DNA of 6,006 nucleotides from Candidatus Bathyarchaeota archaeon (GCA_020344715.1 CP070828.1:618034-624039), one strand, 5' to 3'. Shown: positions 1-5,931, counted from the first letter of the stretch. The notes: generated by a model not told the origin, from the sequence alone. A program made the numbers and translations.

Positions 1-1509
1 AAGCCATAATGGGAGCATTGGAACGCCCCCTCTCCGTTGTTCTTTGTAGGCTTTCTCTAGCAGGGCATAGACACATCTTTCGATTGCTCCGCTGGGACTA
101 CAATGCAGAATCAGTGGATGTTTTCTCTCTCCCTTTTCGTCAGTGTAGGTGATGTCGTATCTCTCCGCATTCTCTATGTCTAATTGGTCTGTGGATAGGG
201 CTGAAGCTTTGTCGAAGTTGTCCAAGAAGTTGAATTCCCATTTCAGTATGAAGTAGAAGAATTGTTCATTCCACATTTCAACAAGTACGGGTTTGTTCAG
301 TCTCTTGACGAGTGAAATGACCAGATCTTTGATTTTCTCGTAGAAGTCTTTCGTGAATCTTATGGCTAGCTCGTAATCTTTTGTGCCAAATCCTAGGTCT
401 TCCATTATTTCTGTGCACAGGTCGAATCTTCTAGGAATTTCATCTTTCGCTTGCTCGAGGTCCGCGCACAATGCATGACAGTCTGGCATAGTAAACGCTC
501 GAAGACGACGAAGCCCAACGAGCTCGCCGCTCTTTTCCCGCCTGAAACTGTATCTAGTCAATTCATAGATTCGCAGCGGAAGCTGTCTGTATGAGACTTG
601 GGCGTCATGCACCATCAGGAACTGTCCAAAACAAGCGCTAAACCTCAAGAAAAGATCTTTGTCTTCTGACTTCACAGTGTATTGCCTAGCTGGAAACCTG
701 TCTAAATAGCTGGCAAGACTTGGGTGCTCAAAATCATACATGACAGGCGTTTCAACTTCCATAGCTCCATATTCCACAGTCTTCTGCGTGACGTATCGTT
801 CAAGCAAAGCTTTAACTAGACGGCCTTTTGGAGGCCATCTGAAATTGCCGGGGTCACTGCCTTGTTCATAGTCGGCGATTCCCAGTTTTTTCATTAGTTT
901 GACATGGGGCGGAATCTGTTGAACTGCACGGATTTTTGAGATTTCGTGTTTCGCAAGCTTTTTGAGCGCTTCATGATTTGCGAAGTCAAAATCTTCTACT
1001 GGGGTCATTTTGCCGGTGGGTTGAAGTATGAACCATTCTGACTTCAGTTTTTCTTCAGCCTTTACTGCCCTTGAAACTCTGTCTTTGTCTTTCTCTTCTG
1101 CTGAGGATATGATATGAAGTTGTTCGGCGAGTGGGTGGCCTTTGATGGAGAGCGAGAATTGCTTGCACCACCCAAAAGGAGTGCGATAGGTTTCTATTCC
1201 AGAATCCCTAGCGCGTTTTTCCATGGCTTTCAAAACGCCAAGGGCTTTGCGTGGTTTAGCTAGGTTACTACTCAGATGAGCGTATGGATAGATTAAAACA
1301 CGGTTAACTTTCAGTTTTTGCAGCGAATTCTTGATTTCAGCTATCGCGTTTTCAGCAACAGACTCGTTGTCTTCTTCTTCGACGCTGGTGAACAGAACAA
1401 CGATTTCTTCCAGTCGTTGTGGTTTTTTCTCCGCCTTTTCAACGATGGCTGCTTCCTTCTTCACTGGTTTGTATTCTATGAAGTTGGAGTGTAGCTGAAG
1501 TATCCTCAT
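1..1509 (-). CDS. thrS: Threonyl-tRNA synthetase, archaeal type (3' end cut by window edge)
   Basis: Cytoplasmic class II synthetase that charges tRNA-Thr with threonine; 503 codons are present and the frame runs off the left edge. Residues 1-140 resemble the archaeal editing domain (D-aminoacyl-tRNA deacylase fold), which removes mischarged serine: starts MRILQLHSNFIEY, with H78 in YPYAHLSS, K116 and E129 in GHPLAE. The catalytic core follows: motif 1 ending in ETP (253-255), motif 2 around R323-R324-E325, and motif 3 with GAIER (474-478). The expected zinc ligands are C293, H345 (PDCHALC) and H469 (ILHCSPSGA). The last visible residues, LPLWL, mark the junction to the anticodon-binding domain, so roughly 110-120 residues are missing compared with the usual length of about 620. 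The ATG at 1509 is supported by an in-frame TGA three codons upstream and by the conserved N-terminus. No clear Shine-Dalgarno is seen. The family call is secure. Confidence 0.97.
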   Translation of the reverse strand, partial: MRILQLHSNFIEYKPVKKEAAIVEKAEKKPQRLEEIVVLFTSVEEEDNESVAENAIAEIKNSLQKLKVNRVLIYPYAHLSSNLAKPRKALGVLKAMEKRARDSGIETYRTPFGWCKQFSLSIKGHPLAEQLHIISSAEEKDKDRVSRAVKAEEKLKSEWFILQPTGKMTPVEDFDFANHEALKKLAKHEISKIRAVQQIPPHVKLMKKLGIADYEQGSDPGNFRWPPKGRLVKALLERYVTQKTVEYGAMEVETPVMYDFEHPSLASYLDRFPARQYTVKSEDKDLFLRFSACFGQFLMVHDAQVSYRQLPLRIYELTRYSFRREKSGELVGLRRLRAFTMPDCHALCADLEQAKDEIPRRFDLCTEIMEDLGFGTKDYELAIRFTKDFYEKIKDLVISLVKRLNKPVLVEMWNEQFFYFILKWEFNFLDNFDKASALSTDQLDIENAERYDITYTDEKGERKHPLILHCSPSGAIERCVYALLEKAYKEQRRGGVPMLPLWL

Positions 1510-1535
1510 GTTCAATCATCTATCCGATTGCTGGG

Positions 1536-1554
1536 CACGCGATAGACACGCGAT
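1536..1554. repeat. Tandem 8-bp direct repeat in the thrS leader
   Basis: CACGCGAT occurs at 1536-1543 and again at 1547-1554, separated by AGA, giving an 11-bp period close to one helical turn. It lies between the thrS TATA candidate and the thrS start codon, around the predicted transcription start. The position suits an operator bound by a protein on one face of the helix, but that role is inferred and chance remains possible. Confidence 0.4.
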
Positions 1555-1560
1555 CCATTG

Positions 1561-1567
1561 ATAAAAA
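1561..1567 (-). promoter_or_regulatory. TATA-box candidate for thrS
   Basis: On the minus strand this reads TTTTTAT, inside the AT-rich run CTCTTTTTATC. It lies 52-58 bases upstream of the thrS ATG, so transcription would start near 1538 with a leader of about 29 bases. The same T-rich run could instead act as an archaeal terminator for the zinc-protein gene upstream; both roles are possible together. Confidence 0.45.
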
Positions 1568-1606
1568 GAGTTTTCCTCAGATTAGTGTTGTGCTAGATTC
1601 GGAAGG

Positions 1607-1837
1607 TCATCGTGTTCCATGTCTCCACTTCTCTAACATTCGCTCTTTTTTCGTGCCTCTCTTGTACTCTTTGTAGTGTTCCTTGCATAGATAGGCTCGT
1701 CTTACTTCGCCTACTTCGAGCCCGGCACCGGTCACCTTCCCAGCGGGCAGCGAACGAACTGCATCTTTCTCGCATCCAGTCACGGTGCATTTGGCACCCT
1801 TCGCAACTCGTCCCAAGTCTGACCCCTCAAACTGCAC
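1607..1837 (-). CDS. Small zinc-ribbon-like protein
   Basis: A 76-residue basic protein of unknown function. It has four well-placed zinc ligands: C17 and C22 in KCTVTGCEKDAVRSL, then C51 and H54 in LCKEHYKEYKRG, giving a CxxxxC-x28-CxxH pattern. The hydrophilic, Lys/Arg-rich C-terminus and lack of membrane segments suggest a cytoplasmic protein that may bind nucleic acid or a ribosome-related partner; this is inferred from composition only. I recall similar short Cys/His proteins in other TACK archaea but cannot name a family. The ATG at 1837 lies 3 bases after the kinase stop codon, so the two are almost certainly co-transcribed and perhaps translationally coupled. No strong Shine-Dalgarno precedes it. 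The spaced ligands and tight operon position make a real gene more likely than the overlapping open frames in the same stretch. Confidence 0.8.
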   Translation of the reverse strand: MQFEGSDLGRVAKGAKCTVTGCEKDAVRSLPAGKVTGAGLEVGEVRRAYLCKEHYKEYKRGTKKERMLEKWRHGTR

Positions 1838-1840
1838 ATA

Positions 1841-2758
1841 TTACAGGCTGAGTTGTTTAAGTCCTTTTTCATAAATCTTCCGTGCTCTTCTATAGACCTC
1901 CTTCTTTCTTCCAAACGCGGCTGGTCCAATGTCTTCAACCACAAAGGATGATGCAGCAGAGCCAACACATGCACACCATCCGGGTTCTTTTCCCCGCAAA
2001 TATTCCGCCAGGAAAGCACCAACGAAAACGTCACCAGCGCCGGTTGGGTCTCGAAAGACTCGAGGTTCGCACGCTGGCACGTGATAGAACTCATTGTCCA
2101 TCAGCAGAGTTGTTCCCTTCATGCCTTGTGTAACCATCACAATTTTCGGTCCGTGATCTCGGATTTCACGCATGGCCAACGGCAGCTTCCTCGCTCGTGC
2201 TACCATTCCGATTTCGCGGCTTGACGATTTGTATACGTTAATATGGCTAAGCGCTTGGTTGGCTTTCCACCGCTGCAGCCGCGTGTTTCCATTCTTGTCA
2301 AAAGTCCGTACAAACCCTTGAGGGTCAAGAGACACGATTTCTGTGAGTCTTTGAAGTTTGGCGATGGCTGGGTATTGAACTTCGCTTGCAATCGAAGCTA
2401 CGTGAACAGCTTTGGTTTGCAGCGAGTCCGGTATGTCTTGCGGTGAGATATTTGGGGCACGGTTTTCCAGTTGAAGTCTCGGCTGATCCTTCGTATACGT
2501 TAGAGTAAATCTTGTTGTGGCTGCGTCTTTGACTTGTTTTAGTCCAGAAAGGTCAACGTCATTGGCTTTTAACCACTCTAAATATTCGCTTTTGAAATCT
2601 CCTCCTACCTTGGAGATTATCGAAACCTTGGCGCCAAGTTTGGCCGCTGCAATCGAAGTATACGTTGGCGGTCCGCCGAGAGTGCGCAGGGGCGAGGCGA
2701 TTTTTGGCAGAATGATGGAGTCTATCGCTAGGTGTCCAACTGTTACCAGGTCGAACAT
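1841..2758 (-). CDS. PfkB/ribokinase-family kinase, possibly inositol kinase
   Basis: A complete 305-residue cytoplasmic kinase expected to use ATP to phosphorylate a sugar, polyol or nucleoside hydroxyl. The N-terminus has the beta-strand VTVGHLAIDSI with the substrate-side D13, followed by the glycine pair G28-G29 in TLGGPPTYTSIAAAKLG. The ATP-binding part has VTQG at 209-212 and the second PfkB signature DPTGAGDVFVGAFLAEYL from 237, with catalytic base D243 and the GAGD anion hole. SLDPQGFVR in the middle recalls the branch that includes archaeal and plant myo-inositol kinases, but substrate cannot be read from sequence. Length is normal for the family (about 300). The ATG at 2758 opens directly on the conserved first strand. 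It is the first gene of a likely minus-strand operon with the zinc protein. Ribokinase, adenosine kinase or another polyol kinase are alternatives; the family is certain, the substrate is not. Confidence 0.92.
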   Translation of the reverse strand: MFDLVTVGHLAIDSIILPKIASPLRTLGGPPTYTSIAAAKLGAKVSIISKVGGDFKSEYLEWLKANDVDLSGLKQVKDAATTRFTLTYTKDQPRLQLENRAPNISPQDIPDSLQTKAVHVASIASEVQYPAIAKLQRLTEIVSLDPQGFVRTFDKNGNTRLQRWKANQALSHINVYKSSSREIGMVARARKLPLAMREIRDHGPKIVMVTQGMKGTTLLMDNEFYHVPACEPRVFRDPTGAGDVFVGAFLAEYLRGKEPGWCACVGSAASSFVVEDIGPAAFGRKKEVYRRARKIYEKGLKQLSL

Positions 2759-2797
2759 GACAGTTCCCAGCTCATAGGATTCTCTGTTTACGCTCAG

Positions 2798-2807
2798 TAA
2801 TAGTTAA
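2798..2807 (-). promoter_or_regulatory. Weak promoter candidate for the kinase gene
   Basis: The minus strand reads TTAACTATTA here, placing a transcription start near 2777 and a leader of about 19 bases. A second AT-rich run (minus-strand AGTTTTAACA, about 2821-2830) is an equally plausible choice. Neither is a good TATA match, so the assignment is tentative. The 151-base gap between the kinase and eS26 starts must hold both divergent promoters. Confidence 0.25.
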
Positions 2808-2866
2808 TGGAGACCTAGAATGTTAAAACTAGCGTAACTGCGCTCCGAGAAGATCTACAGAAGTGG

Positions 2867-2873
2867 TTATAAA
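2867..2873 (+). promoter_or_regulatory. TATA box of the eS26 gene
   Basis: TTATAAA is a close match to the archaeal TATA consensus. Transcription would start about 25 bases downstream, near 2895, leaving a leader of only about 15 bases that begins with GGAG and contains GGTGAG just before the GTG start. Confidence 0.65.
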
Positions 2874-2909
2874 CATGCTTTACGTTCATTATGCTGGAGT
2901 CGGTGAGCT

Positions 2910-3209
2910 GTGCCGGTAAAAAGGAAAAGTCGCGGAAGGTCCAAGGGAGGCAAGGGCAAGGGTTCGCAGGTGCAATGTTGTCAATGCGGAGAATTGGTTC
3001 CTAGAGACAAAGCCAAGAAGGTTTCTCGTCGAGTCACATTGATTGAGCCAATCCTAGCTCGAGAACTCCGCCAGAAAGGTGCCTACATTCCCGCGCGTGT
3101 GGACACTCGATATTACTGTGTTTCCTGTGCGGTTCACCGAGGGGTAGTCAAGGTTCGCGCAAGGAATGACCGCAGAGTGCGCACACGACGTGGCGGCCGT
3201 CGCCGTTAA
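2910..3209 (+). CDS. rps26e: Small-subunit ribosomal protein eS26
   Basis: A complete 99-residue component of the 30S subunit; in eukaryotes eS26 sits near the mRNA exit channel and the 3' end of the small-subunit rRNA. The very basic N-terminus (KRKSRGRSKGGKGKG) leads to the first half of the zinc site, C23-x2-C26, then the conserved VPRDKAKKV and the ELRQKGAYIPARV segment. The second half is C70-x2-C73 in YYCVSCAVHRGVVKVR. An Arg-rich tail (85-99) follows. The start is GTG at 2910, supported by the standard family N-terminus MPVKRKSRGRS; the ATG at 2891 is in another frame. GGAG at 2896-2899 and GGTGA at 2902-2906 are Shine-Dalgarno candidates. The gene has its own TATA box and converges with the lipid synthase, overlapping it by 4 bases. 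The protein marks a TACK or Asgard archaeon. Confidence 0.97.
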   Translation: MPVKRKSRGRSKGGKGKGSQVQCCQCGELVPRDKAKKVSRRVTLIEPILARELRQKGAYIPARVDTRYYCVSCAVHRGVVKVRARNDRRVRTRRGGRRR

Positions 3210-3838
3210 ACTACTCCTATTTTCGGTTCTTTTTGAGAGGCTTTTCGGAAATAAATAGCACGTTGAAGCACAGTTAGATTGGTTAGCACCGCCAAGAGCA
3301 CTATGCCCCATTGTAGTGCCTCGTTCCACGCTAAGGTAAGAAAGCTTGCGATTATGATTATTATGATGCGTTCGGCTCGTTCCATCAATCCCACGGTTTC
3401 CATTTTCACTCCTGCCGCTTCTGCTCTGGCTCTGCAGTAGCTTACCAATAAAGAGCCTGTTAACGCCAAAAGCCCCCAGCTGATTTGACTTAATCCTCCG
3501 AGAATTATGCCTGCAAAAACCATCGCATCAGTGTAGCGGTCCAGCAAAGAGTCCAAGAAACCGCCGAATGTCGAAGTTGCACTAAAATGTCTTGCAAGAA
3601 CACCATCCAAAGCGTCACAGAAACCAGAAACGAGGAGAAAAAGCGGCGCTAGAATCAGGAAAAGAGTTGGTTGAACCTTCCACTGCCAGTAGCTAATCGT
3701 GGAAAGCAGGGCGAAAATAATTCCCACTCCACTGACCTTGTTGGGAGTTAGCCCTAGGCTATGGGCGATTCTAGCTTCTCCAACCAGCCACAATTGAACT
3801 TGTTCTTTCAGTTTGGTGAGCAATCTTTTCCGCCACAA
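3206..3838 (-). CDS. CDP-alcohol phosphotransferase, likely archaetidylinositol phosphate synthase
   Basis: A 210-residue integral membrane enzyme that joins a CDP-activated lipid to an alcohol acceptor with release of CMP. The complete family motif D75-x2-D78-G79-x2-A82-R83-x8-G92-x3-D96-x3-D100 is present, so the metal-binding and catalytic aspartates are intact. About five or six membrane helices are visible (roughly 35-51, 57-74, 105-133, 157-171, 176-192). The N-terminal HSLGLTPNKVSGVG and the later YCRARAEAAGVKMETVGLMER are typical of archaeal enzymes transferring inositol phosphate to CDP-archaeol, making archaetidylinositol phosphate; glycerol phosphate or serine acceptors are alternatives. 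The chosen start is TTG at 3838 because it lies about 29 bases from an AT-rich promoter, implying a nearly leaderless mRNA; a second TTG at codon 6 or 7 is possible. Family secure, acceptor moderately so. Confidence 0.93.
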   Translation of the reverse strand: MWRKRLLTKLKEQVQLWLVGEARIAHSLGLTPNKVSGVGIIFALLSTISYWQWKVQPTLFLILAPLFLLVSGFCDALDGVLARHFSATSTFGGFLDSLLDRYTDAMVFAGIILGGLSQISWGLLALTGSLLVSYCRARAEAAGVKMETVGLMERAERIIIIIIASFLTLAWNEALQWGIVLLAVLTNLTVLQRAIYFRKASQKEPKIGVV

Positions 3839-3861
3839 TTGAATTACGTATTATGGTAATC

Positions 3862-3871
3862 TTTATTTAAA
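3862..3871. promoter_or_regulatory. Shared bidirectional TATA element
   Basis: TTTATTTAAA on the plus strand reads TTTAAATAAA on the minus strand, so either direction offers a TATA-like box. To the left it lies about 29 bases from the TTG start of the lipid synthase. To the right it predicts transcription from about 3893, just ahead of the AGAAGGA Shine-Dalgarno of the DUF1805 gene. The 70-base gap leaves no better promoter for either gene. Confidence 0.5.
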
Positions 3872-3893
3872 CACCACATCTGAACAATTGACC

Positions 3894-3900
3894 AGAAGGA
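3894..3900 (+). promoter_or_regulatory. Ribosome binding site that sets the DUF1805 start
   Basis: AGAAGGA ends 8 bases before the ATG at 3909. This favours that ATG over the TTG at 3888, which lies upstream of the site, and over the ATG at 3900, which overlaps it. Confidence 0.6.
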
Positions 3901-3908
3901 TGTGTAAT

Positions 3909-4199
3909 ATGATTGAAGTTTCGCCCATAAGAATTGGTGAAAAGACCGCAGTCGGCCTTAGAGTGGAATTGCCTGATTCACCACCCTTGGTGATGATAGT
4001 TGGACAAACTGGCTTTGTTGGATGCGGCTTCATAAACGTTGAAGCAGCTGAGAAACTCCATGTAGCCGCAGCCACGGTGAAGGGCGTACAGAGTTTCGAC
4101 GACGTTCTCAACGCAGAAGTGAAAGCGGTCACTTCAAAAGCCCGGGAAAAAGGTGTCAGGGTTGGAATTAGTGGGAGAGACGCTCTGAATCATCTCTAA
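3909..4199 (+). CDS. DUF1805 (YunC-like) family protein
   Basis: A 96-residue cytoplasmic protein that I recognise as the DUF1805 family, which includes Bacillus YunC and has many archaeal members; its biochemical role is not established. The full family pattern is present: MIEVSPIRIGEKTAVGLRV at the start, the paired-proline segment LPDSPPLVMIVGQ (21-33), the GFVGCGFINVEAAEKL core with C39, and the LNAEVKAVTSKAREKGV helix (67-83) followed by GISGRDAL near the C-terminus. Length is normal for the family. The extended frame begins at a TTG at 3888, but the Shine-Dalgarno and family N-terminus favour ATG 3909. It is divergent from the lipid synthase and converges on the peptidase gene, 56 bases away. 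A short T run at 4217-4221 may help terminate its mRNA. Confidence 0.88.
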   Translation: MIEVSPIRIGEKTAVGLRVELPDSPPLVMIVGQTGFVGCGFINVEAAEKLHVAAATVKGVQSFDDVLNAEVKAVTSKAREKGVRVGISGRDALNHL

Positions 4200-4255
4200 T
4201 ATTACCGTTTCCAAAGATTTTTGCTGAGTAGAGTTTTGTGGCTCCTGATGAGTTT

Positions 4256-5005
4256 TCAACGTCTAGTCGTTGGATTGTCATCTTCCAACGTGCTCTTGGG
4301 ACTCGGTTGCTTCTTTTTTCGAACTAACATTATGACTAGGACTGCTGTGACCGCAGCGGTGGGTAGTGCAACTAGAAGAGGCCAGTGCTCATTCCAATTT
4401 GGAGTACGTGTGATTGATTTCTCTGAGTAAGGAATCGCTAAGCCCCAGTTTGAAGGTTGGCAGCTCCAAAGGTCACCCAGTAAATCCTTTGACAGTGAAG
4501 CATTTGCTCCACTTGTTCTACCCTCGGGCTGTCTTGAAGAAATAGGCCAAGGATCGTGGATGTAGATTGTATCGGTGTGATAGCCGATCACAAGGACATA
4601 ATGTTGATATTCGTGGGTGTTGTCAAAGTAGATGAGAATGATGATCAGGTATCCCTTGGAGCTAATGATCTTTAGTTCGTTAAAATTCAATTCGCGCTCA
4701 TAAACGCGTGTAAATCCTCGGTTGTCGAAAGCTTTTCTCATCTTCTCGGTATGGGTTACCCCTGCTTTGGCATCGGTTTCCACTTCTGTTGCGAGCTCAT
4801 CTTGCGTGGGACAAGTGTCAAGGAGGTAGCCAAGCGCCATTTGAACTGTTGCAGGTCCACAATAGTAGCTTGTTTCTTGAGCATGGTACGTCACGGGGAT
4901 GAAGTTTGAAAGCGGAATTCCACTAGCGGGATATGGCATCATCTTCAAGATAAGCAGAGAGCTGAAAGCTATGATGAGTGAGGAGATGATTTTGCGGTGT
5001 GTCAC
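4256..5005 (-). CDS. Exported, membrane-anchored C39-like cysteine peptidase
   Basis: A 249-residue protein predicted to cut (or transfer) peptide bonds on the outer face of the membrane; the substrate is unknown. An N-terminal signal or anchor covers about residues 4-23 (RK then a hydrophobic stretch). The papain-like fold of the C39_2 group follows: Q43, six residues before the nucleophile, as the oxyanion-hole glutamine; C49 in SYYCGPATVQMAL; H135 in QHYVLVIGY; and D151 in IYIHDPWP. A C-terminal helix (about 209-228) and an RKKK stop-transfer patch leave a short charged tail inside. The domain resembles the leader-peptidase domain of bacteriocin exporters but lacks any ABC-transporter part. 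The start is GTG at 5005, with GGTG a few bases upstream; an ATG 10 bases upstream is out of frame. It is divergent from another surface protein gene. All three triad residues are intact, so activity is likely. Confidence 0.85.
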   Translation of the reverse strand: MTHRKIISSLIIAFSSLLILKMMPYPASGIPLSNFIPVTYHAQETSYYCGPATVQMALGYLLDTCPTQDELATEVETDAKAGVTHTEKMRKAFDNRGFTRVYERELNFNELKIISSKGYLIIILIYFDNTHEYQHYVLVIGYHTDTIYIHDPWPISSRQPEGRTSGANASLSKDLLGDLWSCQPSNWGLAIPYSEKSITRTPNWNEHWPLLVALPTAAVTAVLVIMLVRKKKQPSPKSTLEDDNPTTRR

Positions 5006-5037
5006 AAGGCACCATTCTACGTCAGATTGAGATGTGG

Positions 5038-5046
5038 CTTATTAGT
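5038..5046 (-). promoter_or_regulatory. Weak TATA candidate for the peptidase gene
   Basis: The minus strand reads ACTAATAAG about 38 bases before the GTG start, predicting a leader near 12 bases. The match to consensus is poor and the assignment rests mainly on position in the 113-base divergent gap. Confidence 0.25.
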
Positions 5047-5081
5047 CTTTGATGAATCTCGGATTCGTCGTGAGAACAAAT

Positions 5082-5087
5082 CTTATA
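5082..5087 (+). promoter_or_regulatory. TATA candidate for the surface protein gene
   Basis: CTTATA in the context AATCTTATACG lies about 32-37 bases before the ATG at 5119. A start of transcription near 5110 would give a leader of only about 9 bases, in keeping with the short leaders inferred elsewhere in the window. Confidence 0.4.
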
Positions 5088-5118
5088 CGTCTTGAAACGC
5101 ACGTGTTGATGACTTCGA

Positions 5119-5850
5119 ATGTGTCGAGTCGTGAAAATGAAATCTCTACTTGCTGGAGTCTTTGTCTGTGCAAGTATCTCATTTATGCTCATATTTTCAT
5201 CAGGAGCATCACCTGAGTTCTTTGTAGGTATGTATGCAAGATACCAGTTTGCAGGGGAAATCACGCTGAATGGACAAGCTGTTTACACGCTTCTTTCATT
5301 TAGCAATCAGACCGTGCTTGATGTGAAGAAAAACACGGCTGAAATCGAAACCGAGATGTTGATTACTTATACGGCGGGTCTTGTGCCTGATGCAGTCTTA
5401 GAAACGTATAATCCATTTCCGAATTCCAGCTACAAAACAACGATGCAGCTTAACCTCAGCCAATCTTACTGGGGGTACTATCTTAACGACACGGCTGACG
5501 ACCTGCTGAGGTATAGCGTTGGTGAGAAAACTGTCGAAAGCGACATGGGCGTGATACAGTGTAACCACCTTCAGCTGCGCCGTTCACGGCAAGAGTGGAG
5601 TGCTTTTTATGATAAGCATTCGGGGATCGTCATTAGACTTCAGGAAACATTCTGGGTCGATGATTATGAGATCACATACAGCTCGAATATAGTTGATACA
5701 AACGCGCATCTGAGCGTCGCAGCTGATCAGATCTCGGATTCCTCTCCATTTCTTGTATTCGCAGCAGTGGTTGCAATCATCGCTTTTCTTGCCTTCTTCG
5801 CATTTAAGCAGCGTAGAAAGCCTGACCTCAATGCGGAAAAAGAGCGATAG
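5119..5850 (+). CDS. Exported C-terminally anchored surface protein, family unknown
   Basis: A 243-residue protein I do not recognise. Its plan is clear: basic N-terminus (R3, K6, K8), a hydrophobic export signal at about 9-29 ending in SSGAS, an outside domain of about 180 residues rich in Ser, Thr, Tyr and Asn, then a membrane helix (about 210-229) and a KQRRK stop-transfer patch with a short charged tail. The outside domain looks mostly beta-stranded and carries four N-glycosylation sequons (N63, N102, N112, N123), plausible in a cell-surface archaeal protein. DKHSGIVIRLQETFW (165-179) resembles a turn found in various archaeal surface proteins, which is only a weak hint. The start is ATG 5119, with ATG 5137 (MKSLLAG) a good alternative that gives a cleaner signal peptide. 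It is divergent from the C39 peptidase, which has the same membrane topology. No enzyme motif is visible. Confidence 0.85.
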   Translation: MCRVVKMKSLLAGVFVCASISFMLIFSSGASPEFFVGMYARYQFAGEITLNGQAVYTLLSFSNQTVLDVKKNTAEIETEMLITYTAGLVPDAVLETYNPFPNSSYKTTMQLNLSQSYWGYYLNDTADDLLRYSVGEKTVESDMGVIQCNHLQLRRSRQEWSAFYDKHSGIVIRLQETFWVDDYEITYSSNIVDTNAHLSVAADQISDSSPFLVFAAVVAIIAFLAFFAFKQRRKPDLNAEKER

Positions 5851-5907
5851 CAACTTACTTAAGATCTGAAATTGTCGTGCAAAAGCAAAGCGTTCTCAAG
5901 GAAAACT

Positions 5908-5916
5908 CTTAAATAG
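5908..5916 (+). promoter_or_regulatory. TATA candidate for a gene entering from the right edge
   Basis: CTTAAATAG, flanked by A-rich and T-rich bases, resembles an archaeal TATA box. It lies in the 81-base gap after the surface protein and would start transcription at about 5935-5938, pointing into the open frame that reaches the window end. Confidence 0.45.
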
Positions 5917-5931
5917 TTTTTCTTAGACTTG

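Noticed and set aside
1520..1545. Possible hairpin (CTATC pairing with GATAG) in the thrS leader RNA
   Set aside because: Only five pairs around a 16-base loop, too weak to call a riboswitch or attenuator.
1780..2094. Minus-strand open frame of 104 codons overlapping the kinase 3' end
   Set aside because: It is in another frame of the well-conserved PfkB signature region and has no family features.
2517..2777. Plus-strand open frame of 86 codons opposite the kinase start
   Set aside because: It lies antisense to the conserved PfkB N-terminus, and its product has no recognisable domain.
4221..4430. Plus-strand open frame with a hydrophobic start, opposite the peptidase C-terminus
   Set aside because: The hydrophobic run mirrors the membrane-anchor codons of the peptidase; no separate promoter or domain is seen.
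4256..5005. C39 peptidase as part of a bacteriocin exporter
   Set aside because: No ABC-transporter domain, no accessory exporter gene and no double-glycine leader peptide gene is visible nearby; the protein ends in its own membrane anchor.
5022..5264. Minus-strand open frame across the divergent gap
   Set aside because: It runs antisense through the surface protein's signal peptide and would occupy the promoter region of both surface genes.
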